From: Rheinheimera sp. A13L
GTDB taxonomy: Bacteria; Pseudomonadota; Gammaproteobacteria; Enterobacterales; Alteromonadaceae
Direction: 5' to 3'
Assembly (NCBI RefSeq): GCF_000217935.1
Contig: NZ_AFHI01000021.1
Coordinates: forward strand, 1-63,636
DNA length: 63,636 bases
Shown here: piece after piece, positions 1 through 9,549 of the stretch
Numbering within the stretch: the stretch's first letter is position 1
How the letters are laid out: each line of letters begins with the position of its first letter
The notes under the pieces: generated by a model
What the model was told of the DNA's origin: nothing
Database searches by the model: none
Seen by the model: only the letters and a program-made list of their open reading frames with translations
Program-made: the position numbers and the translations under genes

Positions 1-30
1 CCGCTGCTCTACCAGCTGAGCTAATGACCC
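1..30 (-). tRNA. tRNA-Lys, partial (5' part only)
   Basis: These 30 bases are identical to the first 30 bases (acceptor 5' strand, D arm, start of the anticodon stem) of the complete tRNA-Lys gene just downstream. The anticodon lies outside the window, so the Lys identity is inferred from this identity. The two genes lie in tandem on the minus strand, 26 bases apart, and are probably co-transcribed. Confidence 0.8.
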
Positions 31-56
31 AATTCAAATTGTACCTGGCGCGGGAG

Positions 57-132
57 TGGTGGGTCATGATGGATTCGAACCATCGACCAACGGATTAAAA
101 GTCCGCTGCTCTACCAGCTGAGCTAATGACCC
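57..132 (-). tRNA. tRNA-Lys (anticodon TTT)
   Basis: A 76-base cloverleaf read on the minus strand. The 7-bp acceptor stem is GGGTCAT/ATGACCC. The anticodon loop CTTTTAA places TTT as anticodon. The T-loop GTTCGAATC is present, and the discriminator A is followed by an encoded CCA (bases 57-59). It is the upstream member of a tandem tRNA-Lys pair. The tRNA lies downstream of the tol-pal-cpoB operon and is separated from it by a terminator and a weak promoter. Confidence 0.97.
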
Positions 133-147
133 CTGCCGCGGACGCAT

Positions 148-175
148 ATCTTACTTATTTAAATTTCCAGCGCAA
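148..175 (-). promoter_or_regulatory. Weak candidate promoter for the tRNA-Lys genes
   Basis: On the minus strand a TTGCGC box (170-175) and a TAAGAT box (148-153) are 16 bases apart, with an AT-rich spacer and a GC-rich stretch just before the tRNA. Both boxes match the sigma-70 consensus poorly, so this is a position-based inference. Nothing else recognisable was found in the 348-base gap between the tRNA and cpoB apart from the cpoB terminator. Confidence 0.35.
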
Positions 176-433
176 CCAAAAATTACCAGAATGGTCATTT
201 TCTTTGTTCAACTGCTTAAAATGCCAGCACAAAATCCTGAGCTTGGGTTAAACAGAAACGAACAGTAGCATTTATGTACAGAAAAACGCCAGCAATGACC
301 GAGGCTCAGCAAGGTCCACTCGTTTCTATTTATCGCATTTTTTTGATTTTCAGCTTCAATCTGCAGATCAGATAGCGGCTATTTTCTTGCTGAAAAAAAT
401 GATGAAGAGTATTTTATCCGACAAAAAGTACAT

Positions 434-461
434 AAAAAAACCCGGTATTCACCAGGTTTTT
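434..461 (-). terminator. Terminator after cpoB
   Basis: A 7-bp stem (440-446 with 451-457, one G-T pair) with a 4-base loop is followed on the minus strand by a run of seven T. It sits 20 bases beyond the cpoB stop and closes the tol-pal operon. A T run on the other side could also make it work for plus-strand transcripts. Confidence 0.75.
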
Positions 462-480
462 ATTCAGCACAGCTATTCGC

Positions 481-1338
481 TTACAGAGTTTCTAACTTTG
501 CCTTCGCTGCTTTTGCAGGCTTAGACTGTGGATACTTGCTGACTAAAAGCTGATAAAACTGCTTGGCTGCAGCTGTATCCCCTTCTCTTTCTGCCAGTTG
601 ACCCAATTTAGCCAGAGAATCTGCAGCTTTGGCAGACTGCGGATACTGAGCTACTACACGTTCAAACTGAGCTTTGGCCTTCAGCAGTTCGTTTTTAGTG
701 AAAAACAATTGGCCTAACCAATAGTAAGCATTAGGTGCGTAGCTGGAATCAGGGTAAGAGCGGACGAAATTCTCAAATGCAGGAATAGCTGCATCGTAAT
801 TGCGATCTTTAAGCACCAGATTCACTGCACTTTCATACGTATCATTTTCCGACGGACTGGACGACGCAGCAGCACTGCCTGAATCTATAGTTTCAGCAGC
901 CTGGGTTCCGCCAGCATTCACTAAAGCTGCAGGATTGCCTATAGGCGCCTGTTCAGCTGGTGTTGCGGCATTTTGTGTTGTCGGAGTGGCTGACGTTGAA
1001 CCAGAAGTGGCACCTGAGCCTAATCTTCTGTCAATTTCCTGATAAATATTGCGTTGTTGCTGCAATATTTCTTCTAATTTGTAGGAATGCATTTCAGTCA
1101 CGCCTCGCAGTTCAGACACTTCGTCTAATAAAGCGGACACTTGCTGTTGCATGGCAACCTGAGCATTAGCTCTGGCCTCAACAATACGTTCCAGCGCAGC
1201 TATACGGTCAGCCGTCGAAGCGTATTTTGGAGTCTGGATAGCGCCACCGCCAGCGCGGGACAGATCGGCTACTGGAGCCGGATCTGCCCACGAGGCAATG
1301 CTGATAACAGAAAGCGCAGTAACTAAATATTTTTTCAC
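481..1338 (-). CDS. cpoB: Cell division coordinator CpoB (YbgF)
   Basis: A 285-residue periplasmic protein that in E. coli links the Tol-Pal system to PBP1B during septal peptidoglycan synthesis. A signal peptide occupies residues 1-18, with cleavage after SWA. A trimerising coiled coil rich in Gln/Glu follows (about 45-105), then a Ser/Thr/Ala-rich linker (about 110-165) and three TPR-like repeats (about 165-285), with motifs such as YAPNAYYWLGQLFF and SAKAADSLAKLG. It is the last gene of the ybgC-tolQRAB-pal-cpoB operon, 21 bases after pal. Length, layout and position all fit the family. A terminator follows. Confidence 0.95.
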   Translation of the reverse strand: MKKYLVTALSVISIASWADPAPVADLSRAGGGAIQTPKYASTADRIAALERIVEARANAQVAMQQQVSALLDEVSELRGVTEMHSYKLEEILQQQRNIYQEIDRRLGSGATSGSTSATPTTQNAATPAEQAPIGNPAALVNAGGTQAAETIDSGSAAASSSPSENDTYESAVNLVLKDRNYDAAIPAFENFVRSYPDSSYAPNAYYWLGQLFFTKNELLKAKAQFERVVAQYPQSAKAADSLAKLGQLAEREGDTAAAKQFYQLLVSKYPQSKPAKAAKAKLETL

Positions 1339-1359
1339 TGCTTTGCTTCGTATCAGTTA

Positions 1360-1866
1360 TTAGTAAACTAAAACAGCGCGACGGTTTTTAGAGAACGCGC
1401 TTTCGTCGTTACCTTCAACAGCTGGTTTCTCTTCGCCGTAGCTAACTACTGACATCTGGCCAGCAGAAACGCCCAGGTTAGATAAGTATTGAGTCACAGA
1501 CTGACCACGACGCTCACCTAACGCGATGTTGTACTCTGGAGTACCACGAGCATCAGTGTGACCTTCAACAGTTACAGTGATGTTAGTACGAGCACGTAAG
1601 AAAGCAGCGTGAGCTTCCAGAACAGAAGCGAATTCTGAACGGATTTCTGACTTGTCGAAGTCGAAGTAAATAGTGTTGTCCTGACGCAGAGCTTCTAATT
1701 GCTGACGCAGCAATTCTTCAGCTGACAGGCCTTGTTCAACCACTTGGTTCGTGTTTGCACCAGTGTTTGCATCAGTAGCAGCTACTTCATCAGTTGAGCT
1801 ACAAGCAGCTAAAGTTAACACTGGCACTGCAACTAACAAGCCTTTTAAAACTTTGTTTAAGTTCAT
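1360..1866 (-). CDS. pal: Peptidoglycan-associated lipoprotein Pal
   Basis: An outer-membrane lipoprotein that holds the outer membrane to peptidoglycan and receives TolB. The 168-residue product has a lipoprotein signal with lipobox LAAC. Cys22 is the lipidated residue, and Ser at +2 predicts outer-membrane sorting. An OmpA-like peptidoglycan-binding domain covers about residues 65-168, with the [14 protein letters not shown] motif and the Asp and Arg residues that contact meso-diaminopimelate. A flexible Gln/Thr-rich linker joins the two parts. It lies 42 bases after tolB in the tol operon. Confidence 0.97.
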   Translation of the reverse strand: MNLNKVLKGLLVAVPVLTLAACSSTDEVAATDANTGANTNQVVEQGLSAEELLRQQLEALRQDNTIYFDFDKSEIRSEFASVLEAHAAFLRARTNITVTVEGHTDARGTPEYNIALGERRGQSVTQYLSNLGVSAGQMSVVSYGEEKPAVEGNDESAFSKNRRAVLVY

Positions 1867-1908
1867 AATTGTTGTCCTTAGTAAATCAATTAACCAAATT
1901 TTTGTTTT

Positions 1909-3258
1909 TTATAAAAATGGTGACCAAGCCGGAGATTTGACTCTGCCGTTTGTCGCCGGTAACCGTGCTTTAAAGCGCCCATCCATGGATACCAGTGCCA
2001 GTACTTGTGACGAACCGTACAAAGTACTATAAATTATCATTGAGCCATTAGGCGCAATGCTTGGTGACTCGTCCAGATAAGTGCGAGTCAACACTTGCAT
2101 ATAGCGACTCTCAACGTCCATGCGGGCGATATTATACTGGCCATTTGTTCTGTTGACCATAACAATACCACGCCCATCTGGAGTATAAGATGCAGCTAAA
2201 TTCATTTCTCCCTCAAATGTTACCCTTTCAGTAACACCAGAAGCTACATTTACGCTATAAATCTGTGGATTACCACCACGTTCTGAACTAAAAATGATTT
2301 TAGAACCATCTGGTGACCAGGAAGGCTCTGTATCAATGCGTCTATGATTCGTCAACTTTGTCAAGGCCTTAGTGGCAATATCCATCACATAAACTTCAGC
2401 ATTGCCGTCTTTTGACAATACCATCGCCATCTTACGACCATCAGGTGACCACTTAGGCGCACTGTTAATTCCTTTAAAGCTGGTTAATATACTGCGACGG
2501 CCCGTATAAATATCTTGAATATAAATTTGTGACTGACGTTTCTCGAACGTCACATAAGCTAATTTGGTACCATCAGGTGACCAGGCCGGAGACATCAAAG
2601 GCTCTTTTGCTCTTAATAAGACCTGCTCATTTTCACCGTCGTAATCAGCGACAACCAGTTGATATCTGAAATCTGCTTTGTCGCGTACTAACACATAGGC
2701 TATTTTGGTCAAAAAAGCACCACGCTCACCCGTTAATTTTTCATAGACTATGTCGCTGATACGGTGAGCATATTGTCTGAACTGATCGCCGCTAATGGTA
2801 GTTTCACGCGCATCCAGTACATGAGTCAGGCCTGTGGTCAGTTGACCACCAATAATGGCAGAAGATGAACCACCGCCCGAAGCCCCTTTAAACACGTCCA
2901 CTAACTCAAAACGCACAGCGTATCTGTTAATACCCACTTCGCGGATAGTACCAGTGACCACAGCTTCAACACCTTGTTTCATCCAGCGCTGATAATCGAT
3001 TTCTTTGCTGTTCGTCGGCTGTTGTGGCATACGGGTAGCAGCTATAGGATTAAATTTGCCACTGCGCATTAAATCCGCGGACACAATATCGGCAATACGT
3101 TGATTGGGTAGTGTATTGCCTTCAAATTTAAATGGCACTATGGCAACAGGGCGAGCACTGTCCACACCATCTGTGATGACAATTTCTAAACTGGCATACG
3201 ACTTTGCACTTAGCACCAGTGCAAACGCCACCAGGCTTTTTCCTATCAACTTCAGCAT
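1909..3258 (-). CDS. tolB: Tol-Pal system beta-propeller protein TolB
   Basis: A periplasmic adaptor between TolA and Pal in outer-membrane constriction. The 449-residue protein has a signal peptide (1-22, cleaved after SYA), an N-terminal alpha/beta domain (about 25-170) and a six-bladed propeller (about 180-445). The blades are marked by repeated [24 protein letters not shown] and TPDG turns. The segment just after the signal peptide (LEIVITDG) corresponds to the TolA-binding strand. The start lies 4 bases after the tolA stop, as expected for translational coupling. Confidence 0.97.
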   Translation of the reverse strand: MLKLIGKSLVAFALVLSAKSYASLEIVITDGVDSARPVAIVPFKFEGNTLPNQRIADIVSADLMRSGKFNPIAATRMPQQPTNSKEIDYQRWMKQGVEAVVTGTIREVGINRYAVRFELVDVFKGASGGGSSSAIIGGQLTTGLTHVLDARETTISGDQFRQYAHRISDIVYEKLTGERGAFLTKIAYVLVRDKADFRYQLVVADYDGENEQVLLRAKEPLMSPAWSPDGTKLAYVTFEKRQSQIYIQDIYTGRRSILTSFKGINSAPKWSPDGRKMAMVLSKDGNAEVYVMDIATKALTKLTNHRRIDTEPSWSPDGSKIIFSSERGGNPQIYSVNVASGVTERVTFEGEMNLAASYTPDGRGIVMVNRTNGQYNIARMDVESRYMQVLTRTYLDESPSIAPNGSMIIYSTLYGSSQVLALVSMDGRFKARLPATNGRVKSPAWSPFL

Positions 3259-3262
3259 ATTG

Positions 3263-4168
3263 TTATCTCAGTTCCGGTTGTAAAATAGTTGTGATGTCTT
3301 TTAATGCGTCATATACATCAGGGTCCGGTGACATAGGGAAGTTACCTGCCTTTTGTATTGCACGCATCGCCGAGTCACAAAGCGCTCTGTCACCGCCAAT
3401 GATGGTGCTGGCAGTTACAAAACCATTGCTGGCCAAACGAATATTTACCCGACACTCTTTGCCACGCATTGTATCGTCTACAAACCAATTTTGCTGGATT
3501 TTCGCAACAATCATCGCCAGATAGCGTTGCTTTTCAGTCAGGATCTGACCTGCTTTCGCTGCCCGACGCGCATTTGCTTCTTCTTCCAACTGCTCAGCCA
3601 ACATTTCTTCTGCGGCTTCGCGCTCACGCTTTTCTTTTTCGGCTTTGGCCTTTTCAGCTTTTTCTTTGGCTGCTTTTTCTTTAGCGGCCTTTTCTTTAGC
3701 TGCTTGTTCTTTTTTCTTCTTCTCTATTTCCTGCTGCTTTTTCTTCTCGTCATCTTGTTTCTTCTTTTCAGCTGCAAGCTTTTGCTGTTTCTCTTTTTCT
3801 ATGGCCTGTTTTTTCTTTTCTTCAACAGCTTTTTTCTCTGCTATTTCGGCCTGTTTTTTCTCTTGTTCCTGCTTTTTCAAACGCTGTTCTTCAAGGCGTT
3901 TGTTACGCTCTTCCTGCTGCTTTTTCCTTTCCAGGTCTTTTAAGCGCTTTTCCTCAGCCTTTTTTTTCAGCTGATTTTCTTCTTTCATCTCGTCAAACTG
4001 CGACTGGTCGATCACAGTAGCGTTCAGTGGCGCGCTCAAATCGCCAGGCATGGGGACCACTAAAACTTCTTTGCTTTTAAAGAAATTAAAATTGGCAAAT
4101 AACAGCACAACAACCAAAAGGTGTAAGCCACCCGAGATGATCAGCGACTTCTTAAACGCTGGTTCCAT
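3263..4168 (-). CDS. tolA: Cell envelope integrity protein TolA
   Basis: An inner-membrane protein that spans the periplasm and transmits TolQR proton-motive force to TolB/Pal. The 301-residue product has one N-terminal membrane segment (about 8-30). A very long Lys/Glu/Ala/Gln-rich helix follows (about 55-210), with runs such as [13 protein letters not shown]. The globular domain III (about 215-301) holds two cysteines, as in other TolA proteins. I chose the ATG at 4168 (MEPAFKK), one base after the tolR stop with GGAG upstream. An in-frame ATG at 4186 inside tolR would add six residues. The low-complexity helix creates long false reading frames on the opposite strand. Confidence 0.94.
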   Translation of the reverse strand: MEPAFKKSLIISGGLHLLVVVLLFANFNFFKSKEVLVVPMPGDLSAPLNATVIDQSQFDEMKEENQLKKKAEEKRLKDLERKKQQEERNKRLEEQRLKKQEQEKKQAEIAEKKAVEEKKKQAIEKEKQQKLAAEKKKQDDEKKKQQEIEKKKKEQAAKEKAAKEKAAKEKAEKAKAEKEKREREAAEEMLAEQLEEEANARRAAKAGQILTEKQRYLAMIVAKIQQNWFVDDTMRGKECRVNIRLASNGFVTASTIIGGDRALCDSAMRAIQKAGNFPMSPDPDVYDALKDITTILQPELR

Positions 4169-4169
4169 C

Positions 4170-4601
4170 TTAGTTTTGCTCCACATCGTCAGTCATTAAA
4201 CCAACGGAAGGGGCACCGGCATCTTTCAGCAAGTTCAGTAACTGGATAATGGCAGAATAGTTAACACGGCCATCGCCTTTAATAATCACTTGGGTGCCAG
4301 GCTCTAACTGCAAAGTGCCAGCCACTTCCAACTGCATTTCCTGAGCGTTAAATGGACCTTTATTCACGCCATCTTTTTCAAAATAATACAAACCGCCTTC
4401 ATCCACAGTCGCGACCAAAGGGGTTTTACCATCTTTCATTTGCTCTATAGGCTCGGCATCTGATTTAGGTAACTCAACTTTTACACCTTGTGTGATGATA
4501 GGTGTGGTTACCATAAAAATAATCAACAGCACCAACATAACATCTATGTAGGGAACTACGTTGATCTCGGCCACCATACGGCGCTTTTTGCGGACGTACA
4601 T
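4170..4601 (-). CDS. tolR: Tol-Pal system protein TolR
   Basis: An ExbD-family component of the proton-driven TolQR motor. The 143-residue protein has a basic N-terminus, one membrane segment (about 13-37) carrying the proton-path aspartate Asp20 in PYIDVML, and a periplasmic domain (about 45-140) ending in LLKDAGAPSVGLMT. It overlaps the tolQ stop by one base (ATG on TAA) and is followed at once by tolA, so the three are translated as a block. Confidence 0.96.
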   Translation of the reverse strand: MYVRKKRRMVAEINVVPYIDVMLVLLIIFMVTTPIITQGVKVELPKSDAEPIEQMKDGKTPLVATVDEGGLYYFEKDGVNKGPFNAQEMQLEVAGTLQLEPGTQVIIKGDGRVNYSAIIQLLNLLKDAGAPSVGLMTDDVEQN

Positions 4602-5284
4602 TAGTTGTTTTCTCCGTTGGCCATCGCCTGACGGTGCAGAATATTAGCGAACTCTTCCACAAAGTTTGCGTAGGCACTTTCCAGCATTTCCACTTTATGA
4701 GAAAACTTGTTGTATGCAATAACCGCAGGGATAGCTGCAAATAAACCAATAGCTGTTGCGATCAAAGCTTCAGCAATACCTGGCGCAACCATGGCCAGTG
4801 TGGCCTGCTGGACCGCACCTAAAGCGATAAAAGAATTCATGATGCCCCAGACAGTACCAAACAGACCAATGTAAGGACTGATTGAGCCTACAGTGGCCAG
4901 AAATGGTAAGTGCATTTCCAGACGCTCTACTTCACGAGACAAACCAACACGCATAGCCCTTTGAGTGCCTTCCATCACAGCACCGGATTGACGGCTGTTT
5001 TTATGTAAACGGGCAAACTCTTTAAAACCTGCTTTAAACAGAGCTTCCACTCCAGTCACAGTGACTTTAGCGCTAACTTCATTGTAGAGTTTCGACAGGT
5101 CTATACCCGACCAAAACTTGTCTTCAAATTGCTTTGTTTCTTCAACGGCAATATTCAGTGCCTTGTTGCGTTGGATGATCATGGCCCACGACATGACAGA
5201 CATGCCCACTAACAGCAACATAACCAGCTGCACTACTACACTAGCGTGAAGAATTAAATCAAGAACTGATAGTCCGCCTGTCAC
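4601..5284 (-). CDS. tolQ: Tol-Pal system protein TolQ
   Basis: An ExbB/MotA-family stator subunit of the Tol-Pal motor. The 227-residue protein has three membrane segments (about 14-36, 135-157 and 170-192) and the family signature [17 protein letters not shown] followed by [20 protein letters not shown]. The start is a GTG at 5282-5284, and the product begins [11 protein letters not shown], which aligns with known TolQ starts. It overlaps the end of ybgC by 26 bases, which implies coupled translation. Confidence 0.96.
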   Translation of the reverse strand: MTGGLSVLDLILHASVVVQLVMLLLVGMSVMSWAMIIQRNKALNIAVEETKQFEDKFWSGIDLSKLYNEVSAKVTVTGVEALFKAGFKEFARLHKNSRQSGAVMEGTQRAMRVGLSREVERLEMHLPFLATVGSISPYIGLFGTVWGIMNSFIALGAVQQATLAMVAPGIAEALIATAIGLFAAIPAVIAYNKFSHKVEMLESAYANFVEEFANILHRQAMANGENN

Positions 5285-5684
5285 CAGATAACACCCCTAA
5301 AACATCGCGAGGTATTGCACTCGCTTTCATTAATGATAGTTTTACGCAGGCAATACTAACCTGCGCTGAACAAAGTAATTCTGCATCCGCGTTGTAGATT
5401 TCCTGCCAAAATACCAAACTGGCCTTTTTTAACTGTCTAATCTCACTTTTTACCAACAAAAGCTGATTAAACCTTCCCGGCTTATGGTTTTCCATCTGCA
5501 CACTTTTCACAACAAAACCAATATCCTGACGAAGCAACAAGTCTTGTTCGACACCTAAACTTCGAAGCCATTCTGTTCTGGCTCTTTCAAAGAATTTCAG
5601 ATAGTTAGCATAATATACTACGCCACCTGCATCGGTGTCTTCGTAATATACTCTGACCGGAAATTCAAACACCACAAGCTTCAT
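5259..5684 (-). CDS. ybgC: Acyl-CoA thioesterase YbgC
   Basis: A hot-dog-fold acyl-CoA thioesterase and first gene of the tol-pal operon. The 141-residue cytoplasmic protein has the family motif [17 protein letters not shown] near the N-terminus, whose second Asp (Asp18) is the usual catalytic residue, followed by FFERARTEW. The start ATG at 5684 is preceded by a good sigma-70 promoter. In enterobacteria ybgC is also co-transcribed with tolQRAB, probably for a role in phospholipid metabolism. The 3' end overlaps tolQ. Confidence 0.94.
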   Translation of the reverse strand: MKLVVFEFPVRVYYEDTDAGGVVYYANYLKFFERARTEWLRSLGVEQDLLLRQDIGFVVKSVQMENHKPGRFNQLLLVKSEIRQLKKASLVFWQEIYNADAELLCSAQVSIACVKLSLMKASAIPRDVLGVLSGDRRTISS

Positions 5685-5711
5685 ACTTTTCCGTCATCCA
5701 AATTGGCCGCT

Positions 5712-5740
5712 ATGATATTGGAGGCCACAGCTGAACTCAA
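5712..5740 (-). promoter_or_regulatory. Promoter of the ybgC-tol-pal operon
   Basis: On the minus strand TTGAGT (5735-5740) and TATCAT (5712-5717) are separated by exactly 17 bases. They lie 28 bases upstream of the ybgC start codon. This is the only good sigma-70 match in the region and fits a single promoter for the seven-gene operon. Confidence 0.6.
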
Positions 5741-6057
5741 CAGGGCGAACCTGCTCAGCGCTAAATATTTTTATTCCGGAATTATTTCAGGGCCGTTAAA
5801 AAACCTCTGGTTCTGATATTCACGAAAAGTTTCGTCTTCGCGATGGATGGGGAAAAAACAGCGATTAATGGTTATTTTTCCGGTTCAAAAGTTTTTCATG
5901 TAAAAATTAGTAATTCCCAACAACTATTCAACTTATTCAGCCAAGCTTAATTTTCAAGGCCTTGGCAAGAGTCACCAGATAAATTTGATTAAAATTCACC
6001 CAAAGAAGATATTTATTCAGATTAGAAAAATTAATGTCAAATCTCAATTTTTCTAGT

Positions 6058-6093
6058 TTGAAGTAAATGCACTAACTCCCTAAAATGCCTCCG
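6058..6093 (+). promoter_or_regulatory. rRNA P1-like promoter
   Basis: TTGAAG (6058-6063) and TAAAAT (6081-6086) are 17 bases apart. The stretch AACTCCCTAAAATGCCTCC closely resembles the core of E. coli rrn P1 promoters, with a GC-rich discriminator before the expected start at about 6093. An AT-rich block upstream (about 6015-6055) could serve as an UP element. No protein gene follows. It reads into the candidate RNA described next. Confidence 0.6.
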
Positions 6094-6265
6094 TGTTCTG
6101 AGCTAGCGCAAAAGTTCCGGCCTTGTGCCCTAACTTTAGTGATGAATACTGGTGATGTGATTATCTGTTCGAAGATGATTATGTTGCTTCTCAACATGTT
6201 CCCTGGATTTTGAAGATTTACTTCAACTTGTTGCATTCGCCCGCTAATTTAGCGGGCTTTTTTTT
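6093..6265 (+). ncRNA. Candidate small structured RNA, unknown family
   Basis: A transcript of about 173 bases is predicted between an rRNA-P1-like promoter and a strong terminator, with no credible reading frame. Foldable elements are visible in order: a 5' stem (GCGCAA with TTGTGC, about 6105-6127), ATGTTG/CAACAT (6181-6197), TTGAAG/CTTCAA (6210-6226), and the terminator hairpin (6239-6257). I do not recognise it as 6S, tmRNA, RNase P, Spot 42, GcvB or a CsrB-like RNA. An alternative is the leader-and-tail remnant of a deleted rRNA operon. Confidence 0.5.
6239..6265 (+). terminator. Strong terminator of the candidate RNA
   Basis: A 7-bp stem GCCCGCT/AGCGGGC (6239-6245 with 6251-6257) with a 5-base loop is followed directly by eight T (6258-6265). 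It is in plus orientation, although both neighbouring genes are on the minus strand, which supports an independent transcript ending here. Confidence 0.85.
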
Positions 6266-6289
6266 ACATTTTGCTGTCCTGCAAAATGC

Positions 6290-6560
6290 CCGGTCGGGCC
6301 ACCGTCGCTTCGCTCCTGTGTTAAAAATCGCTCCAGACGATTTTTTCGCCGCCATCCATAGCGCCATTCAGCACGTGGCCTGCACTGTTCAAAAAACAGC
6401 AGGATAGCTGTTTTTCACAGCTTTAGCTGCCGAAGGCGAACATCAGGGACGATGTGAGTGAAATTCGTTCCTGACGAATTTACTCGGGCTATCCTTGCCC
6501 TCGCCTTATCAGGCAAGCTGAAGCTGTTCAAAATCGCTCCCGGCGATTTTGTGTGTCCAA
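6290..6560. repeat. Cluster of three related hairpin repeats
   Basis: Three short inverted repeats share one design, a 7-8-bp AT-rich stem ending in CG and a 7-base loop: 6323-6345 (loop CTCCAGA), 6461-6481 (loop TTCCTGA) and 6529-6551 (loop CTCCCGG). The first is flanked by GGGCCACCGTCGCTTCGC and GCCGCCATCC, which recur with changes in the two 61-bp repeats at the far end of the window. This looks like a dispersed intergenic repeat family that fills the gap before ruvB. The region has no gene. Confidence 0.65.
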
Positions 6561-6577
6561 TGAGAAGGAATACTTAC

Positions 6578-7588
6578 TTAATTCGATTCTGGTAAATCAA
6601 AGCCAAAGTGTTTGTAAGCAGCGGGGGAGACGATGCGGCCTCGTGGCGTGCGCTGGATAAAACCTTGTTGAATTAAAAAAGGCTCTATTACATCTTCAAT
6701 GGTTTCTTTCTCTTCGCCTATAGCGGCCGCCAGGTTATCCAGCCCTACAGGCCCACCACCGAATTTTTCGATGATAGCCAGCATTAACTTGCGGTCCATA
6801 TAATCAAAACCACTGGCGTCAACGTCTACCATATGCAATGCAGCAGAGGCTATTTCCACTGGTACCAGACCATTGGATTTGACCTGAGCAAAATCTCTGA
6901 CTCTTCGCAGCAGACGGTTGGCAATACGAGGTGTGCCACGGGAGCGCCTGGCTATTTCTGTCGCTGCAGGCAGTTCAAGTTCTAAATTCAGATAGTGCGC
7001 TGAACGTAAAATAATTTGTGCCAGCTCATCCACCTTATAAAATTCCAGTCGCTGCACTATACCAAAGCGGTCACGTAGTGGCGAGGTTAAAGCACCGGCT
7101 CTGGTGGTTGCACCTATTAAGGTAAAAGGCGGTAATTCGAGCTTGATAGAACGGGCAGCTGGCCCCTCGCCTATCATGATATCCAGCTGATAGTCTTCCA
7201 TTGCCGGATATAAAATCTCTTCCACTACAGGACTTAGACGATGAATTTCATCGATAAACAGTACATCGTTGGGTTCCAGATTGGTCAGAAGCGCTGCTAG
7301 ATCACCGGCTTTTTCCAGCACGGGACCAGAGGTGTTTTTAATATTCACGCCCATTTCATTGGCGACCACCATAGCCAGTGTGGTTTTACCCAGACCAGGC
7401 GGTCCGAAAATCAGCAAATGATCCAAAGGTTCCCCACGACCGCGGGCTGCTTCGATAAAAATGGCCATCTGCTCTTTGACATGAGACTGCCCGGTATAAT
7501 CCGCCAATGACTTGGGACGGATGGCGCGGTCAATCAGCTCATCTTCACGACTGGCTTTGGTATCGATCAGACGATCGGCTTCTATCAT
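6578..7588 (-). CDS. ruvB: Holliday junction branch migration ATPase RuvB
   Basis: The hexameric AAA+ motor that drives Holliday junction migration with RuvA. The 336-residue protein shows Walker [10 protein letters not shown] (about 65-73), Walker B DEIH (about 117-120), sensor motifs GATTRAG and SPLRDRFG with the arginine finger region, and a C-terminal winged helix (about 260-336, RTPRGR). It lies 23 bases after ruvA, last in the yebC-ruvC-ruvA-ruvB cluster. Confidence 0.98.
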   Translation of the reverse strand: MIEADRLIDTKASREDELIDRAIRPKSLADYTGQSHVKEQMAIFIEAARGRGEPLDHLLIFGPPGLGKTTLAMVVANEMGVNIKNTSGPVLEKAGDLAALLTNLEPNDVLFIDEIHRLSPVVEEILYPAMEDYQLDIMIGEGPAARSIKLELPPFTLIGATTRAGALTSPLRDRFGIVQRLEFYKVDELAQIILRSAHYLNLELELPAATEIARRSRGTPRIANRLLRRVRDFAQVKSNGLVPVEIASAALHMVDVDASGFDYMDRKLMLAIIEKFGGGPVGLDNLAAAIGEEKETIEDVIEPFLIQQGFIQRTPRGRIVSPAAYKHFGFDLPESN

Positions 7589-7611
7589 GAGTCTTCCTGG
7601 TTAAATCTGGT

Positions 7612-8241
7612 TTAAATCATACTGCGCAATGCCAGTTTGATCAGCTGTTCGCTGGTCATATCGGCCTGCTTAATTTTTTGTACTGCTTTGCTGGCTTGCA
7701 ACTGGCTATAACCCAGAGCCACTAATGCACTGATCGCATCTTGCTCTGCACTTTCCACCAGTTCAAACGAGTCTACTTCATCGCCGTTTAGCACCAAATG
7801 ATCGGTGACAGGAGTGCTGGGCGTCAGCCCCCAGTCTTTTAAGCGATCGCGCATTTCAATCAACAAACGTTCTGCTGTTTTTTTACCAACACCAGGTAAT
7901 TTCACCAGGGTGCTGATATCGTCATGCTGCACACAACGGACAAACTGCTGCGCTGAGAGGCCAGATAAGATAGTAAGAGCTAACTTCGGCCCTATGCCAT
8001 TGGCTTTTATCAACTGTCGAAACAAAGCCCGTTCCGGGCTGGTATGAAAACCATAAAGAAGCTGTGCATCTTCCCGCACCACAAAATGGGTGTAGACCAC
8101 AGCTTCTTTACCGACTTCTGGCAGTTTATAAAAACTGGTTAATGGCAACTGAACTTCGTAACCCACACCTGCAACATCTATTAATAAATCCGGCGCCTGT
8201 TTTTCTAAAATAACACCACGTAATAATCCAATCACAGTCAA
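7612..8241 (-). CDS. ruvA: Holliday junction DNA-binding subunit RuvA
   Basis: Forms tetramers that bind four-way junctions and load RuvB. The 209-residue protein has an N-terminal OB fold (1-65, [11 protein letters not shown]), two helix-hairpin-helix motifs (about 70-140; [15 protein letters not shown] and [13 protein letters not shown]) and a C-terminal RuvB-contact domain (about 160-209, [18 protein letters not shown]). It lies 22 bases downstream of ruvC. I saw no LexA-type box near its start. Confidence 0.97.
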   Translation of the reverse strand: MTVIGLLRGVILEKQAPDLLIDVAGVGYEVQLPLTSFYKLPEVGKEAVVYTHFVVREDAQLLYGFHTSPERALFRQLIKANGIGPKLALTILSGLSAQQFVRCVQHDDISTLVKLPGVGKKTAERLLIEMRDRLKDWGLTPSTPVTDHLVLNGDEVDSFELVESAEQDAISALVALGYSQLQASKAVQKIKQADMTSEQLIKLALRSMI

Positions 8242-8263
8242 AAGCTCCGGTATTCAGAAAAAA

Positions 8264-8785
8264 TCAGCGCAGGCGGCCGCGTACTGTTTTGGTGGCCTGC
8301 CCTGCCATATGCAATAAACTTTGGTGAGTATGCCCGTGACACATAGCCACGGCAAGAGCGTCGGCGGCATCGGCTTGCGGATTGCCTGGTAATTTCAATA
8401 AGGTGCGGATCATATGCTGAACCTGAGTTTTGTCAGCAGCACCTGTACCTACCACAGCTTGTTTCACCTGACGGGCGGAGTATTCAAAGACTTCAAGCCC
8501 GGCATTTTTTGCAGCGACAATAGCGGCACCACGAGCCTGGCCCAGCTTTAAAGCGGAGTCCGGATTACGTGCCATAAACACTTGTTCTATTGCAAATACA
8601 TCAGGCTGGGTTTGCTGAATAATTTCACTGACACCATCAAAAATTTGTTTTAACCGATCAGGAATATCAGTCAGAGTTAAACGAATACAGCCACTGGCAA
8701 TGTATTCAAACTTTTGGCCTGTCTGACGTACCACCCCGTAGCCTGTTAAACGGCTGCCGGGGTCAATACCTAGGATGACAGCCAT
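8264..8785 (-). CDS. ruvC: Crossover junction endodeoxyribonuclease RuvC
   Basis: A dimeric resolvase that nicks Holliday junctions symmetrically. The 173-residue protein has the RNase-H-like fold with acidic residues in [14 protein letters not shown] (Asp8), FAIEQVF (Glu about 68) and [14 protein letters not shown] (two Asp about 139-142). Its ATG touches the yebC stop (one-base overlap at 8785), so the two are coupled. Confidence 0.97.
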   Translation of the reverse strand: MAVILGIDPGSRLTGYGVVRQTGQKFEYIASGCIRLTLTDIPDRLKQIFDGVSEIIQQTQPDVFAIEQVFMARNPDSALKLGQARGAAIVAAKNAGLEVFEYSARQVKQAVVGTGAADKTQVQHMIRTLLKLPGNPQADAADALAVAMCHGHTHQSLLHMAGQATKTVRGRLR

Positions 8786-9525
8786 TAAGGCACTAACGCC
8801 ATGACGTCATCCGCAATCTCAGCATTGTGGTAAACGTTTTGTACATCGTCGAAATCTTCCAGCATGTCGATCAGTTTAAAAAACTTCACTACATGATCCG
8901 CATCTATTTCAGCCTTGACGGAAGGCATCATGGTAATTTCAGCATCATCCGCTATTAACTTCGCAGCCTCCAATGCTTCCCGTACATCGTTAAAACTGTC
9001 AGGGCTGGTGATCACTTCAATGCTGCCATCGTCATGGCTGACTACATCTTCAGCGCCAGCCTCTAAAGCGACATCCAGCACCTGATCTTCAGATAAACCC
9101 GGCGCAAAGGAGATCATGCCTTTTTTACTGAATAAATAGCTGACAGAACCTGCAGTGCCCATATTGCCGTATTTGGTAAACGCACTGCGAACATCAGCCA
9201 CTGTGCGCTTATGGTTGTCGGTCAGGGTTTCGACCACTATAGCCACACCACAAGGGCCATAACCTTCGTATACCAGCTCTTCATAATTGCTGCCATCCTG
9301 CTCACCTGCGCCTCGTTTAATAGCCCTGTCTATTGCGTCACGGGTCATATTATTTAAAAGCGCCTTAGCCACAGCTGTGCGTAAGCGTGGATTAGCGTCC
9401 ACATCCGCGCTGATACGGGCTGAGACGGTCAGCTCACGAATAAGTTTGGTGAAAATCTTGACCCGCTTGGCATCCTGACGAGCTTTGCGGTGCTTCATGT
9501 TAGCCCATTTACTATGACCAGCCAT
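8785..9525 (-). CDS. yebC: YebC/PmpR family protein (transcriptional regulator or translation factor)
   Basis: A conserved 246-residue protein of the YebC/TACO1 family. Family members have been described as DNA-binding regulators and, more recently, as ribosome-associated factors that ease difficult sequences. The hallmark start [20 protein letters not shown] is present, with [14 protein letters not shown] in the middle. I chose the ATG at 9525 by family alignment. In-frame TTG (9534) and ATG (9531) would add two or three residues and sit closer to the GGAG ribosome site. It lies between aspS and ruvC, as in many gammaproteobacteria. Confidence 0.95.
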   Translation of the reverse strand: MAGHSKWANMKHRKARQDAKRVKIFTKLIRELTVSARISADVDANPRLRTAVAKALLNNMTRDAIDRAIKRGAGEQDGSNYEELVYEGYGPCGVAIVVETLTDNHKRTVADVRSAFTKYGNMGTAGSVSYLFSKKGMISFAPGLSEDQVLDVALEAGAEDVVSHDDGSIEVITSPDSFNDVREALEAAKLIADDAEITMMPSVKAEIDADHVVKFFKLIDMLEDFDDVQNVYHNAEIADDVMALVP

Positions 9526-9549
9526 GTGCATCAAACTCCATTGTAATTA

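Noticed and set aside
3353-3943. Long plus-strand frame opposite tolA (Phe/Leu-rich)
   Set aside because: It is the antisense shadow of the Lys/Glu-rich tolA helix.
6210-6407. 65-codon plus-strand frame in the ruvB-ybgC gap
   Set aside because: It begins inside the RNA terminator region and translates the hairpin repeats; no ribosome site.
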